DNA of 64,000 nucleotides from UBA10677 sp045532295 (GCA_045532295.1 JAZSFP010000014.1:85934-149933), one strand, 5' to 3'; counted from the first letter of the stretch, positions 32,217 to 41,232 are shown. Translations and numbers: made by a program. The notes: generated by a model from the letters alone, not told the origin.

Positions 32217-33719
32217 TTAGTATAAAAGTCGCGCTGTTGAGGGGATAGAGACTGCAGGGTCTTCGCTACCACTGATGGTAAATTCGCGGTTTAATGCGAG
32301 GGGGTTAGGAACGAGGTAGATGCGTTTATCTTTCCACTCGTTCGCGCACTCGTTAGAGAAGAAAGATTGCTTAAAGATTGCGTCCACTATTCCCGAGCCT
32401 AAAGTGATAATTGCCGTTTTCGTCCTATCGTCAGAAAATAGTTTTTTAAGCCCTGCTTTGATTTTACGCGCTACGTACTGGACTGAGTGCGCGTGCGCTC
32501 CTCCGTTACAGAAGGGGCACTCTTCTAAAAGCACGGTGCTTAATTCTTTGCCCACTTTTTTTCGCGTAATTTCTACAAGCCCAAGCGAACTCATACCTAT
32601 TACGCGCGTTTTCGTTCTATCGAAAATGAGTTCTTTTTTGATTTCCTCGACGAGCAGTTCTTTATGCTCCTCGCTCGTCATATCAATAAAGTCGATTACG
32701 ATAATTCCACCGATATTGCGAAGTCGGATTTGACGAGCGATTTCTCGCGCCGCCTCTATATTTGCCTCGAAGACCGTTTCTTCGTGGTTTGCGCCTCGCT
32801 GGAAACGAGAGGTGTTTACGTCGATTACGGTAAGAGCCTCGGTATAATCGAAAACGAGCGATACGCCCGAGGGGAGCGTTACCTTGCGGTCGAGAAGTTT
32901 GTCCACTTCGCCTAAAATATTGAACGCGTCGTACATATCGTCCTTACCTTTATAGATGCGAACGCGGTCGGTAAAGGGTATATTTTGCTCTTTGAACCAC
33001 TCTTTTAATTCACTCGCTACTTCTTCGTCATTGACCATTACCGCCTCAATATTAGTTGAGAGCATATCGCGGACGGAACGGAAAATGAGGTCGCCGTCGC
33101 TATAAACCTTAGCGATCCCTGCCGTCTCATCATAGTCGGCTTTGATTTTTTCCCAGCGTTTTTTAAGGCGTTTCGCCTCGTCCGCTATCTCGCTCGCCTT
33201 TGCCTCTAAGCACGCAGTTCTTGCAATAAAACCGCCCTCTTTGGTCTTAAATTTGGTCAGTTGCTTGATGAATTTTTCTCGCGTCTCTTCGTCGGTTATC
33301 TTATTAGAAACGCCTATAAAGTCGAGGTTCGGAAGGAAAATTAAATATCTTCCGGGAATACTTATGGTGGTAGAAAGGCGCGCGCCCTTAGTTCCGATTT
33401 CCTCTTTCGTGGCTTGCACCATAACGAAGTCGCCCGGTTTTACGTCGAGGGATTTGGGCATTACGCCAGCATCGTCAAGCACCGATTTGTGCCCGATGGT
33501 TTCGCCAACCGCCAAAAAGCCGTTTTTAGGGTTGCCAAAATTGATAAACGCTGACTGAAGTCCACTTACTACGTTTACCACTCGACCTTTGTATATGTTA
33601 CCAGTGATGTACGCCGAATCGCTACTGCTGACGTAGAACTCTTTGAGTTTTCCGCTCTCGACCAAAGAGACCGTCGTCATATACTTTTCGACATCAATTA
33701 AAATAAGTCCTGTTTTCAA
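32217..33719 (-). CDS. rng: ribonuclease G/E family endoribonuclease
   Basis: 500 residues. An N-terminal S1/OB domain (GNIYKGRVVNVVSGLQSAFINFG, about 40-62), a 5'-sensor/RNase H-like region, and the catalytic DNase-I-like part with ALTVIDVNTSR and GGIIVIDFIDM supplying the Mg-binding Asp residues. CPFCNGGA near residue 400 is the zinc-link used for dimerisation. The length fits RNase G, without the degradosome tail of RNase E. The likely start is TTG 33719 with a weak GGCGG upstream. Both RNase J and RNase G/E in one genome is common in Clostridia. Confidence 0.94.
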   Translation of the reverse strand: MKTGLILIDVEKYMTTVSLVESGKLKEFYVSSSDSAYITGNIYKGRVVNVVSGLQSAFINFGNPKNGFLAVGETIGHKSVLDDAGVMPKSLDVKPGDFVMVQATKEEIGTKGARLSTTISIPGRYLIFLPNLDFIGVSNKITDEETREKFIKQLTKFKTKEGGFIARTACLEAKASEIADEAKRLKKRWEKIKADYDETAGIAKVYSDGDLIFRSVRDMLSTNIEAVMVNDEEVASELKEWFKEQNIPFTDRVRIYKGKDDMYDAFNILGEVDKLLDRKVTLPSGVSLVFDYTEALTVIDVNTSRFQRGANHEETVFEANIEAAREIARQIRLRNIGGIIVIDFIDMTSEEHKELLVEEIKKELIFDRTKTRVIGMSSLGLVEITRKKVGKELSTVLLEECPFCNGGAHAHSVQYVARKIKAGLKKLFSDDRTKTAIITLGSGIVDAIFKQSFFSNECANEWKDKRIYLVPNPLALNREFTISGSEDPAVSIPSTARLLY

Positions 33720-33755
33720 AATTTGCCGCCGACTTTTAAAAATGTTTTACAATTT

Positions 33756-33785
33756 ATTATAACATAAAAACAACAGCAAAAGCAA
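33756..33785 (-). promoter_or_regulatory. promoter of rng
   Basis: Minus-strand TTGCTT (33780-33785), 18-bp spacer, TATAAT (33756-33761). Confidence 0.62.
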
Positions 33786-33802
33786 CGAAAAAGGGCGGTT
33801 TT

Positions 33803-34633
33803 TTAGCCGTTTTTTAACAATATTTCAAGTTTTTGACCTATTTTTGCATTTTCAAGTTGACTTTCCGTTACTTCCCCTAAAACGCTTAGGTTTTCGTCCA
33901 CTACTTTTATAAAAGTAAAATGCGACGAGGAAAACTGCTTTACCGCCTCTTCAACCATGGCGGTTTTTGGTAACACTATCGTTTTCGCCTCCATACCCTT
34001 TTTGATTTTTTCTCGGCGATAGGCTATTCGGTATAGGCTTTGATAGTAGCAACGGTTATCGGGAAAGGCGGTTGATAATAAAATAAACGCAGACATTGAC
34101 GCGAGAGAAAGGTTCACTCCCAAAAAACAGGAGCAAAGAAAAAGCACGGCGAAAATTGCGCTTACGATATAACCCGCTATTCGCATTTTTTTATAGGCTT
34201 TAGCGCGATTTTTACCTTTGCTTAATAAGGCAAGGAGTATTCTTCCGCCGTCAAGTGGATAAACGGGCAAGAGGTTTACTATAAAAAGGCAAAAATTTGC
34301 TTGCGCGAAGGGGTAGGTATATATATAGATTGCAGGGAAAAACCACCATAGCGCTGAAAGAAGAATTACGAGGGCAAGGTTAAATAGCGGTCCTACTACT
34401 GCTATTTTGATCTCGTCCGTGGGCTTTGCGCTCTCGAACTCGCCGATAAGCGCCACGCCGTACGGCATTAGGCGGAATTCGTTTAGAATAAATCCAAGTT
34501 TTCTGGCTACGACTGCGTGGGAAAGTTCGTGTAAGAGCATTGCTATGAAGTAACATAAAAACTCTCTACCGTAACCAAATAGGAGCATTGCAAGGGCAAG
34601 AAAATAGAAAAATAGGGAAACGCGGATTTTCAT
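33803..34633 (-). CDS. spoIVFB: site-2 metalloprotease SpoIVFB
   Basis: 276-residue M50 intramembrane protease. The zinc motif HELSH (residues about 36-40) sits in a membrane helix, the second motif NLLPVYPLDGGR (about 119-130) supplies the third ligand, and further helices surround them. Residues about 215-276 form a CBS-type regulatory domain (TAMVEEAVKQFSSSHFTFIKVVDENLSVLGEV), the SpoIVFB architecture. It should cleave pro-σK in the forespore outer membrane; its substrate gene is at 4561-5250. SpoIVFA is not adjacent. No ribosome site is visible, and a TATAAT ends 7 nt before the ATG, hinting at a leaderless mRNA. A general housekeeping M50 protease is the alternative. Confidence 0.88.
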   Translation of the reverse strand: MKIRVSLFFYFLALAMLLFGYGREFLCYFIAMLLHELSHAVVARKLGFILNEFRLMPYGVALIGEFESAKPTDEIKIAVVGPLFNLALVILLSALWWFFPAIYIYTYPFAQANFCLFIVNLLPVYPLDGGRILLALLSKGKNRAKAYKKMRIAGYIVSAIFAVLFLCSCFLGVNLSLASMSAFILLSTAFPDNRCYYQSLYRIAYRREKIKKGMEAKTIVLPKTAMVEEAVKQFSSSHFTFIKVVDENLSVLGEVTESQLENAKIGQKLEILLKNG

Positions 34634-34684
34634 TAGGATAATTATATTAAGTTTTTTCTTTTTTTATGACAGAGGGAAAAAGCG

Positions 34685-34713
34685 TTGATTTATTTTGCAA
34701 AAAGTGATACAAT
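34685..34713 (+). promoter_or_regulatory. promoter of acyl-ACP thioesterase gene
   Basis: TTGATT (34685-34690), 17-bp spacer, TACAAT (34708-34713). Confidence 0.65.
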
Positions 34714-34730
34714 ATTTTCGAGGTAGTTAT

Positions 34731-35429
34731 ATGATTTATTTTAAGCAAAAATTTGCGTTGCGTCAATCGGACTTTGACTACAACGATAACCTTAAGGCAA
34801 GCAGTTATCTCGATCTTTTCCAAACGGTTGCCACTGAGCACGCCACTCGAGAGGGCTTGGGTTTTGAGGAAATGTTAAAGAAAAATCTTGCGTGGGTTAT
34901 TACGAAAATGCGTTTCGAGGTATTCCTTCCGCTCGTTGCGGGCGAAATCGTTTCCGTTGAAACTGCGCCTCAGCCTAAGGGTTCAGTCGATTACACGCGC
35001 GACTATTATATATATAAAGAAGACGGCGCGCTTGCAGTTAAAGGCTCAAGTCAATGGGTTTTAATTGATTTTACAGCGCGTAAAATCGTTAGGCCGTGCG
35101 TTGAGTTTACGGGTGAATTTTTTCCGCAAAAGGCGTACGAAGGAAGACTGCCTAAAGTTAACGCGGTAGACGATATTTTACTTGGCAGTCATAAGGTCGT
35201 TAAACTTGACCTTGACCATAACGGACACGTGAATAATATTCGTTACGCCGATATGATACTTGAATTAGAAACGAGAGAGTTCTCTTCCCCTATTCGCGCT
35301 TTTGCCGTAAACTACTCAAAGGAAAGTTACGAAGGCGAAACGCTTGATATCTACACCGACGGCAAAGGCTCATACACGGGTAAAAAGCAAAACGGAGAAA
35401 TTAGTTTTACAATGACGATAGAAAGATAG
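34731..35429 (+). CDS. acyl-ACP thioesterase
   Basis: 232 residues with a double hot-dog fold of the FatA/FatB-like bacterial family. YFKQKFALRQSDFDYNDNLKASSYLDLFQTVATEHA opens the first hot-dog; the second contains LDLDHNGHVNNIRYADMI with the Asn/His catalytic residues. It releases free fatty acids from acyl carrier protein in the cytosol. The chosen ATG at 34731 has GAGG 7 nt upstream; an in-frame ATG at 34695 lies before the -10 box and is excluded. Single-gene unit divergent from spoIVFB, closed by a strong bidirectional terminator. Confidence 0.88.
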   Translation: MIYFKQKFALRQSDFDYNDNLKASSYLDLFQTVATEHATREGLGFEEMLKKNLAWVITKMRFEVFLPLVAGEIVSVETAPQPKGSVDYTRDYYIYKEDGALAVKGSSQWVLIDFTARKIVRPCVEFTGEFFPQKAYEGRLPKVNAVDDILLGSHKVVKLDLDHNGHVNNIRYADMILELETREFSSPIRAFAVNYSKESYEGETLDIYTDGKGSYTGKKQNGEISFTMTIER

Positions 35430-35432
35430 AAA

Positions 35433-35468
35433 AATCCCGAAGGGCGTTTCCTTCGGGATTATTTTTTT
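35433..35468. terminator. bidirectional terminator
   Basis: Stem AATCCCGAAGG/CCTTCGGGATT with T-rich tails on both strands, between the convergent thioesterase and small membrane protein genes. Confidence 0.85.
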
Positions 35469-35841
35469 ATTCGTTTTCGTCCTCGGGATCGTCTGCGTCA
35501 ATGAACTTTCGATTGACTTCCGATTTCGCCTCTTGACGAATTTTTGCTATACAGTCTTCTTTTTTCGTTACATTTTTGCGTTTCACAGCGCCCGCGATAA
35601 GTGTAATTAACCAAATAAGAAGTATTGCTCCGATAATGATATAGGCTATAAGTTTATAATCAAGAAGATAGAAAAATCCTTGCGATAAATACAAAATGGG
35701 GGCGAGAGCGTTAAAACCAAAGCAGTCGATAAGGATAAAAGTAACGAGCAAAAGTATGGATACCGTTATTAAAACGCCCCACAAATATTTTCCTATTGCG
35801 CGGAATACTCCGCCCGTTTGTTTTTTCGTTGATTTTTCCAT
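35467..35841 (-). CDS. hypothetical two-helix membrane protein
   Basis: About 124 residues from ATG 35841: MEKSTKKQTGG, then hydrophobic segments at about residues 20-42 (LWGVLITVSILLLVTFILID) and 62-85 (LIAYIIIGAILLIWLITLIAG), and a charged tail ending DADDPEDENE. I do not recognise a family. The frame stays open for a further 52 codons upstream, but that part runs through intergenic repeat DNA and is probably not translated. No ribosome site is clear at either start, so the N-terminus is uncertain. Confidence 0.55.
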   Translation of the reverse strand: MEKSTKKQTGGVFRAIGKYLWGVLITVSILLLVTFILIDCFGFNALAPILYLSQGFFYLLDYKLIAYIIIGAILLIWLITLIAGAVKRKNVTKKEDCIAKIRQEAKSEVNRKFIDADDPEDENE

Positions 35842-35948
35842 ATTAGATAAAGATGTTGACAAAGTTTCGTTAACTTTTGAGATACGCTCCACTCGCCTAC
35901 GGCTCGGTCGGTATGACAATATAAGCAAAACGGAAACCATAGGTCGTT

Positions 35949-35991
35949 GCCCGAAAACTACTAACAAAGTAATGCGAAGTTTATCGCTCGT
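35949..35991. repeat. truncated copy of dispersed intergenic repeat
   Basis: ACAAAGTAATGCGAAGTTTA plus TCGCTCGTTT (35963-35992) is identical to 36107-36133. The hairpin core is missing and replaced by CTACGGCTCGGTCGGTATGA-type sequence (about 35898-35918). Confidence 0.8.
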
Positions 35992-36050
35992 TTTCACACG
36001 AGGAGGATATTAAACGAGTGAGAAGCGAGCAGTACGAGGAAAGGGTTTGA

Positions 36051-36131
36051 GGGCGGGTATGAGTGTACAAAGACGTACTCGATTACCCGACCGAAAACCA
36101 CTGACAAAGTAATGCGAAGTTTATCGCTCGT
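36051..36131. repeat. dispersed intergenic hairpin repeat, copy B (downstream of M18 aminopeptidase)
   Basis: Arms GGGCGGGTA (36051-36059) and TACCCGACC (36084-36092) pair with one mismatch around the same core as copy A (TATGAGTGTACAAAGACGTA). Like copy A it lies immediately 3' of a minus-strand gene. Confidence 0.85.
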
Positions 36132-36136
36132 TTAGG

Positions 36137-37537
36137 TTATTTTATAAATACCGAAAATGCGCGATAAGTGCTATACACGTCTGCTTTGGATACAAGTTCA
36201 AAGGGCGCGTGCATAGAAATTACGGGAACGCCAAGGTCTACGGTATCAATATTGAGGTTTGCAACGTACATTGCAATAGTTCCACCACCACCTGCGTCTA
36301 CCTTGCCAAGTTCGGATGTCTGCCAGCAAACTTTATTTTCAGCAAAGAGTTTTCTAATCTCGCCAACGAACTCTGCGTTCGCGTCGTTACTTCCACTCTT
36401 TCCGCCTGCGCCGGTGAACTTACACATAGCCGTACCGCAAGAAATGATTGCGGAGTTCTTTTTCTCGAACACGCCTGCAAAGTTGGGATCGTAGCAAGCG
36501 GTTACGTCGGACGAGAGGCATTTACTGTTTGCTCTAACGATTGCAGGGTTCTTTTTAAGGGCTACTGCAATTGCGCTAAGAAGGTCGTTATAGATTGCGC
36601 ATTGAGCGCCGGTGTTACCCTCGCTACCGATTTCTTCCTTGTCTACGAGAAGGCAGATTGCAGTGCGGTTGTCCGTTTCGTCGTTAATTACCGCGGTAAG
36701 AGCGGGATAAGCGCAAACGCGGTCGTCGTGTCCGTACGCGCCGATGAGCGAGCCGTCAAAGCCTACTTCTCTTGCTTTAAACGCAGGTACTGCGGAAAGT
36801 TCTGCGCTTAAGAAGTCTTCCTCTACCATACCGTACTTTTCGTTGAGGATAGAAAGAACGGTGAGTTTAATCTTTTCCTTAACTTTCTCGTCGGGATAGG
36901 GCAAACCACCTACTAAGATATTGAGGTCTTCGCCTTGGATTGCTTTTGCTAAGGGTTGAGCAGACTGCTCGCGTCCAAGGTGTGGAAGAATATCGTTGAT
37001 ATAGAATACGGGCTCGTCTTCCTTTTCACCGATTACGATATTTTTCTTCGTGCCGTCGGCAAGAACCACTACGCCGTGAAGGGCAAGGGGAATTGCGGTC
37101 CACTGGTACTTTTTGATACCGCCGTAATAGTGCGTTTTAAGGAAACACATACCACTGTCTTCGTAGAGGGGGTTTTGCTTAATGTCAATTCTGGGCGCGT
37201 CTACGTGAGCGGCTACTATTCTTACGCCGTCCTTTTCAATATCGTTTTTGCCGATTTTGAATACCGCTACGCTCTTATCACGGTTGTTAAAGTATTTCTT
37301 ATCGCCCGCCTTTAAGGGATCGCCAAGTTTATACTCGGTGTAGCCTTTCGCTTTCGCCATTTCGATTGCAACCGCTACCGCCTCGCGCTCGGTCTTGCCC
37401 TCGTCAAGGTATTTTTTGTAGCCTTCGCAGTAGTCGTACATTTCTTTGATTTCACTCTCGGTGGAAATTTCAAAGAAGTTCTTTTTCTTATAAAGTAAGG
37501 TTTCTTCTAATAATTGACCTTTGGTCTTCTCTTCCAT
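36137..37537 (-). CDS. M18-family aminopeptidase
   Basis: 466-residue metallo-aminopeptidase forming large oligomers and removing N-terminal acidic or neutral residues. AAHVDAPRIDIK (first zinc His/Asp), VDKEEIGSEGNTGAQ (catalytic Glu pair) and GVPVISMHAPFELVSKADVYST (C-terminal zinc His) define the family. AAGGAG precedes the ATG. It ends a five-gene run that starts with lgt; the gap to the DivIVA-like gene is 14 bp. Its 3' side carries the hairpin repeat rather than a normal terminator. Confidence 0.93.
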   Translation of the reverse strand: MEEKTKGQLLEETLLYKKKNFFEISTESEIKEMYDYCEGYKKYLDEGKTEREAVAVAIEMAKAKGYTEYKLGDPLKAGDKKYFNNRDKSVAVFKIGKNDIEKDGVRIVAAHVDAPRIDIKQNPLYEDSGMCFLKTHYYGGIKKYQWTAIPLALHGVVVLADGTKKNIVIGEKEDEPVFYINDILPHLGREQSAQPLAKAIQGEDLNILVGGLPYPDEKVKEKIKLTVLSILNEKYGMVEEDFLSAELSAVPAFKAREVGFDGSLIGAYGHDDRVCAYPALTAVINDETDNRTAICLLVDKEEIGSEGNTGAQCAIYNDLLSAIAVALKKNPAIVRANSKCLSSDVTACYDPNFAGVFEKKNSAIISCGTAMCKFTGAGGKSGSNDANAEFVGEIRKLFAENKVCWQTSELGKVDAGGGGTIAMYVANLNIDTVDLGVPVISMHAPFELVSKADVYSTYRAFSVFIK

Positions 37538-37551
37538 AGTTTTCTCCTTGT

Positions 37552-38133
37552 CTATTCTTCTTCGTCGGGATTTATTCCGAGGTCTTCCATAATTTTACTC
37601 AAGTCGTCAGTAGGATTCCAAGCCTCCGCAAAGTTAAATCCGCTTTCGCTCTCGGTATTCTCCGCAAGAGTTCCGCCCGTTTTCTTTGCTCTTTCGCTCT
37701 CACTATCAAACTGACGCTCGATTTCGCGCATTTGCGCTTTATCGCCCATAAGCAGTTCGTCCATTGCTAACTTGAACTTACCTTGCGCTTTAAGACCCTC
37801 GTCGTCGGGATACTTTTCGAGCAGTTTATTGTAGTGCGCCTGCCATTTATCGTGAAACGCGCGAAGTTGTTCCATTTCGTCGCGATAGCGTTTTACGGCA
37901 AGTTTTTCAAGTTCGTTCGCTTTGGCTACCGCCTCAATAATAGCGGTAGATATTAAATCGCTCTTTGCTTGAAGGGAGGCTATCTGTTTTTCCTTTTCTT
38001 CAAGGGATGTTCTTAGAGCAATAATTCTGTTCTTTTGGTCGTTGAGTTTACTTTCGTACTCCGTCTTAAGCGCGAAAATATACTCGTCTACCTCCATTTT
38101 TTTATAACCTTTTCTTTCAATATCGAATTTCAT
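37552..38133 (-). CDS. DivIVA-domain coiled-coil protein
   Basis: 193 residues. The first 20 (MKFDIERKGYKKMEVDEYIF) match the membrane-curvature-sensing DivIVA N-terminus, with the F...GYxxxEVDxY pattern. Residues about 25-75 are heptad-rich coiled coil (KTEYESKLNDQKNRIIALRTSLEEKEKQ), and the tail is acidic and disordered. Such proteins mark poles or septa and recruit partners. Which member of the DivIVA/GpsB group this is cannot be settled. It lies between pncB (10 bp) and the aminopeptidase (14 bp), which gives no functional hint. Confidence 0.78.
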   Translation of the reverse strand: MKFDIERKGYKKMEVDEYIFALKTEYESKLNDQKNRIIALRTSLEEKEKQIASLQAKSDLISTAIIEAVAKANELEKLAVKRYRDEMEQLRAFHDKWQAHYNKLLEKYPDDEGLKAQGKFKLAMDELLMGDKAQMREIERQFDSESERAKKTGGTLAENTESESGFNFAEAWNPTDDLSKIMEDLGINPDEEE

Positions 38134-38143
38134 TGCTCTCTCC

Positions 38144-39583
38144 TTATTTGGTGTCGTTATTGCCGTGGAGCATACTTTGCTTAAGTTCGTACAATCCGTC
38201 GCTTAAATCCACCTTGTAGATATGAGGGTTGATAAGTCGCTTATACTCGTCCCAAAACCTATTGAGTTCGTTATAGCGGTATTTAGAACTTTCTTTAAGC
38301 GTGGGAATTTTGTAGATAAGTTCGCCGTTTTCAAAGATTTTAACGAGCATTTCTTTTATCTCGTAGTCTTCCAAAACGGTCTTCTTCCACCTCTCCGTCT
38401 CGTGCGTGAGCGTTAAGGGTTTGGGGATATCCTCGCTCTTTAACGCGATAAGGTCCGCAAACGCTTTGCCCGTTTCTTTTTCATATATACGGTATACCGT
38501 TTTAAAGCCGGGGTTAGTTATTTTTTCGATAGAGTCGGACTTCTTTATGCGCGGTACTGAGCGTCCGTCGCGCTCGATTTCGGCAAGTTTATAAACGCCT
38601 CCAAGCGAGGGCATATTGTCGGAAGTAATGAGTTTCGTTCCCACTCCGTACACGTCTATTTTTGCGCCCTGCTCGTTAAGAGAGTTTACTAAGTTTTCGT
38701 CAATATCGTTGCTCACGAAGATAATTGCGTCGGTGTGTCCTGCCTCGTCAAGCATTTTTCTTGCTTTCTTGGAAAGGTACGCAAGGTCTCCGCTATCAAG
38801 ACGAATACCGAGGGGTTTATGTCCTTCCGCTTTAAGTCGGTTAAACACTTTAATAGCGTTAGGAACACCGCTACGAAGGGTATCGTAAGTGTCTACTAAT
38901 AAAAGACAACTGTCGGGATAGATATCAGCAAACGCGTTAAAAGCGTCAAGTTCGGTGGGATAACTTAAAATCCAACTGTGAGAGTGCGTTCCTTTAGGCG
39001 TAATATCGAACATTTGAGCGGCAAGGACGTTTGAAGTTGCGCTACAACCGCCTATAATACTTGCTCTTGCTCCATAAATACCTGCGTCGGGGCCTTGCGC
39101 TCTACGAAGACCGAACTCAACGACCTTGCCCTCGCCTGCTGCGGTATTAACCCTTGAGGCTTTGGTTGCGATAAGCGTTTGGTGGTTGATGATGTTAAGG
39201 AGCGCGGTTTCGATGAACTGCGCCTCGATTAAGGGGGCGCGGACTACCAAGATAGGCTCCATAGGGAATACGATTTCGCCCTCTACTGCCGAGTAGATAT
39301 CGCCCGTAAAACGCATAGTTTTGCAGTAAGAGAGGAAGTCTTCGCCAAACACTTTGAGCGAGCGGAGGTATTCGATATCCGCGTCGGTAAAGTGGAGGTT
39401 TTGGATATACTCGATTGCTTGTTGAAGTCCTGCCATTACGGCGTAGTTGATTTCGCCCTTTCTTCTAAAGAAGAGGTCGAAGGTTGCAATTTGGTTATGG
39501 ATACCCATTTTAAGATATCCGTTCATCATAGTGAGTTGATAAAAGTCGGTTAAAAGGGTGAGGTTTCTCTCGTTGTTATTCAT
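38144..39583 (-). CDS. pncB: nicotinate phosphoribosyltransferase
   Basis: 479 residues; makes nicotinate mononucleotide from nicotinate and PRPP in NAD salvage. NLTLLTDFYQLTMMNGYL, TFDLFFRRK, EFGLRRAQGPDAG (substrate-binding loop), GTHSHSWILSY and GIRLDSGDLAYLSKKAR are family hallmarks. The start overlaps the previous membrane protein gene by 8 nt. The C-terminal extension (RYNELNRFWDEYKRLINPHIYKVDLS) is typical of the long form in Firmicutes. Assignment is secure. Confidence 0.96.
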   Translation of the reverse strand: MNNNERNLTLLTDFYQLTMMNGYLKMGIHNQIATFDLFFRRKGEINYAVMAGLQQAIEYIQNLHFTDADIEYLRSLKVFGEDFLSYCKTMRFTGDIYSAVEGEIVFPMEPILVVRAPLIEAQFIETALLNIINHQTLIATKASRVNTAAGEGKVVEFGLRRAQGPDAGIYGARASIIGGCSATSNVLAAQMFDITPKGTHSHSWILSYPTELDAFNAFADIYPDSCLLLVDTYDTLRSGVPNAIKVFNRLKAEGHKPLGIRLDSGDLAYLSKKARKMLDEAGHTDAIIFVSNDIDENLVNSLNEQGAKIDVYGVGTKLITSDNMPSLGGVYKLAEIERDGRSVPRIKKSDSIEKITNPGFKTVYRIYEKETGKAFADLIALKSEDIPKPLTLTHETERWKKTVLEDYEIKEMLVKIFENGELIYKIPTLKESSKYRYNELNRFWDEYKRLINPHIYKVDLSDGLYELKQSMLHGNNDTK

Positions 39584-40118
39584 TGTCGTTGTCCTCTTTT
39601 TTCATCTTAATTGCAATAACGGTTATGATTAGTCCGATAAAAACTATGATTGCTGGAATTACCACTTCCCAGCCTACGAGCCCCGTGCTTTGAAGCGCGA
39701 AAATGCCGGAGAGGACGCCAAAGAAGAATATAACTCTAAGGTGGTCTTTCTTCGCTTTAGACATAAACATAGTAAAGAGCGAAGATACGGCGGGGATTGC
39801 TATATAAAGGGGATAAAGATTAGCGTAGGTTGCGTCCGTAGCGTTTACTAAAATCGTTACCACTGCCGGGGTAAAGAAACAAAACGAAAGCCACAGCGAT
39901 ACGGTATTGATTTGAATAAGCGAAGTCGTAAAGAACACTAAGCCGATAGTAACGAGTATTGCTACGAGCGTGGTGTTTTCAATGCTTAGCGGAGGGATTA
40001 AGCCTAAGCCTACGAGCAAGAGGAATACTCCGCAAGCGAGGGTATAGACGCCCGAAATGATGTTTCCTGCGAGTTTTTGTCCTTTAGTAAGTTCGTATTC
40101 GTCAACCTGATTAGACAT
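39576..40118 (-). CDS. multi-pass membrane protein of unknown function
   Basis: 180 residues with about five or six hydrophobic segments (GNIISGVYTLACGVFLLLVGLG, TLVAILVTIGLVFFTTSLI, LWLSFCFFTPAVVTIL, AIPAVSSLFTMF, VIFFFGVLSGIFAL, VVIPAIIVFIGLIITVIAI) and a charged C-terminus. I recognise no family motif. The ATG overlaps the end of lgt by 8 nt and its end overlaps pncB by 8 nt, so it is certainly part of the operon and translationally coupled. GGAGG precedes the start within lgt. Confidence 0.8.
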   Translation of the reverse strand: MSNQVDEYELTKGQKLAGNIISGVYTLACGVFLLLVGLGLIPPLSIENTTLVAILVTIGLVFFTTSLIQINTVSLWLSFCFFTPAVVTILVNATDATYANLYPLYIAIPAVSSLFTMFMSKAKKDHLRVIFFFGVLSGIFALQSTGLVGWEVVIPAIIVFIGLIITVIAIKMKKEDNDNE

Positions 40119-41151
40119 TGTCGTCCTCCTTTTTCTGCTCGTCCTCGTCTACTTCCCAGTATCTGTCGCTATCGTCTACCTCGTCGAATTGAGGCTCGTT
40201 CTTATCCTCTTTCTTCTCTTCCTTTGGAGCGAGCGTTCTACGATAAAGCATACTCTTTTCGTAACCAAAGTATTCGAGAGAAAGGTCGTCTTCGGGCGTG
40301 AGAATAAAGACTTTTTTGCCCTCGCGTTTTGCCGAGACGATATGGAACAAGATGATTAATGAGCCTATAAGGAAGATGATTATGCTTATAAGTTGGCTAA
40401 CTCTGATGACGTTTGGGATAAGCCACAAACTGTCGGAGCGAAGACCTTCGATGAAAAATCTGCCAAAGCCGTACCAAATGCAATAGAAAGCGAAGTTAAA
40501 TCCGTCGAAGGATTTGCGCTTACCTGCGTACGAATAGATTAGGAAGGCAAAGCCGATTGCGTTCCAGAAGGATTCGTAGAAGAAGGTTGCTTGGTACCAA
40601 GCGTTCTTCGCCTCGATAAACACTGCGTAGGGAAACCACTGCAAACTCTTGTCAAGTACGAGGTTGCCGTAAGCCTCTTGGTTAGCGAAGTTACCCCATC
40701 TGCCGATTACTTGGCCGAGGATTATTACGGTAAAGCCGAGGTCGGCAAGTTGTAGCCAAGTTACTCGTTCGTGTTCGGGGTGGCGTTTTTGCATTGCAAG
40801 GACGATGAGCGAGCCTAAGACTGCGAAAACGAGTCCGCCGTAAATCATAAGACCTTGAAGTCCGCCTCCGTCGAGACCGAGTATTCTTTGTATGGGCCAG
40901 TCGGACCACTCACTGTTTCCGCCCGTGATATCGAAAACTATGTAACCCATTCTTGCGCCTACGATAGCAAGGGGGATACAGCAAATTGCGATATCGAAAA
41001 CGAGGTCGCCGTAGTATCCGCGTTGTTTTGCGATAAAGTACGCAATTACGATGCACGCTACCATTCCTCCGCCGATTAAAAATCCGTACCAGTTAAATCC
41101 GCCACTGGACGCAGAAAGAAGGTTTGTTTTTAAGATATTGAAAATTTCCAT
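40111..41151 (-). CDS. lgt: prolipoprotein diacylglyceryl transferase
   Basis: 346 residues, polytopic. Attaches diacylglycerol to the lipobox Cys of prelipoproteins, of which at least six are encoded in this window. RMGYIVFD, GLMIYGGL, and the signature GRWGNFANQEAYG (about residues 153-165) with the active-site region are visible, followed by KNAWYQATFFYES and GRFFIEGLRSDS. A charged, acidic C-terminal tail of about 75 residues is longer than usual. The ATG has GGAG unusually far (13 nt) upstream. First gene of a five-gene run under a perfect consensus promoter. Confidence 0.93.
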   Translation of the reverse strand: MEIFNILKTNLLSASSGGFNWYGFLIGGGMVACIVIAYFIAKQRGYYGDLVFDIAICCIPLAIVGARMGYIVFDITGGNSEWSDWPIQRILGLDGGGLQGLMIYGGLVFAVLGSLIVLAMQKRHPEHERVTWLQLADLGFTVIILGQVIGRWGNFANQEAYGNLVLDKSLQWFPYAVFIEAKNAWYQATFFYESFWNAIGFAFLIYSYAGKRKSFDGFNFAFYCIWYGFGRFFIEGLRSDSLWLIPNVIRVSQLISIIIFLIGSLIILFHIVSAKREGKKVFILTPEDDLSLEYFGYEKSMLYRRTLAPKEEKKEDKNEPQFDEVDDSDRYWEVDEDEQKKEDDNV

Positions 41152-41189
41152 ACGATGCCAAATTCTCCATTATATAGTATGTTACTATA

Positions 41190-41218
41190 ATTATATATCT
41201 TAAAGAGACTTTTGTCAA
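41190..41218 (-). promoter_or_regulatory. consensus promoter of lgt operon
   Basis: Minus-strand TTGACA (41213-41218), 17-bp spacer, TATAAT (41190-41195): a perfect match to the σA consensus. Confidence 0.88.
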
Positions 41219-41232
41219 CGCTTTTAAGGTCG

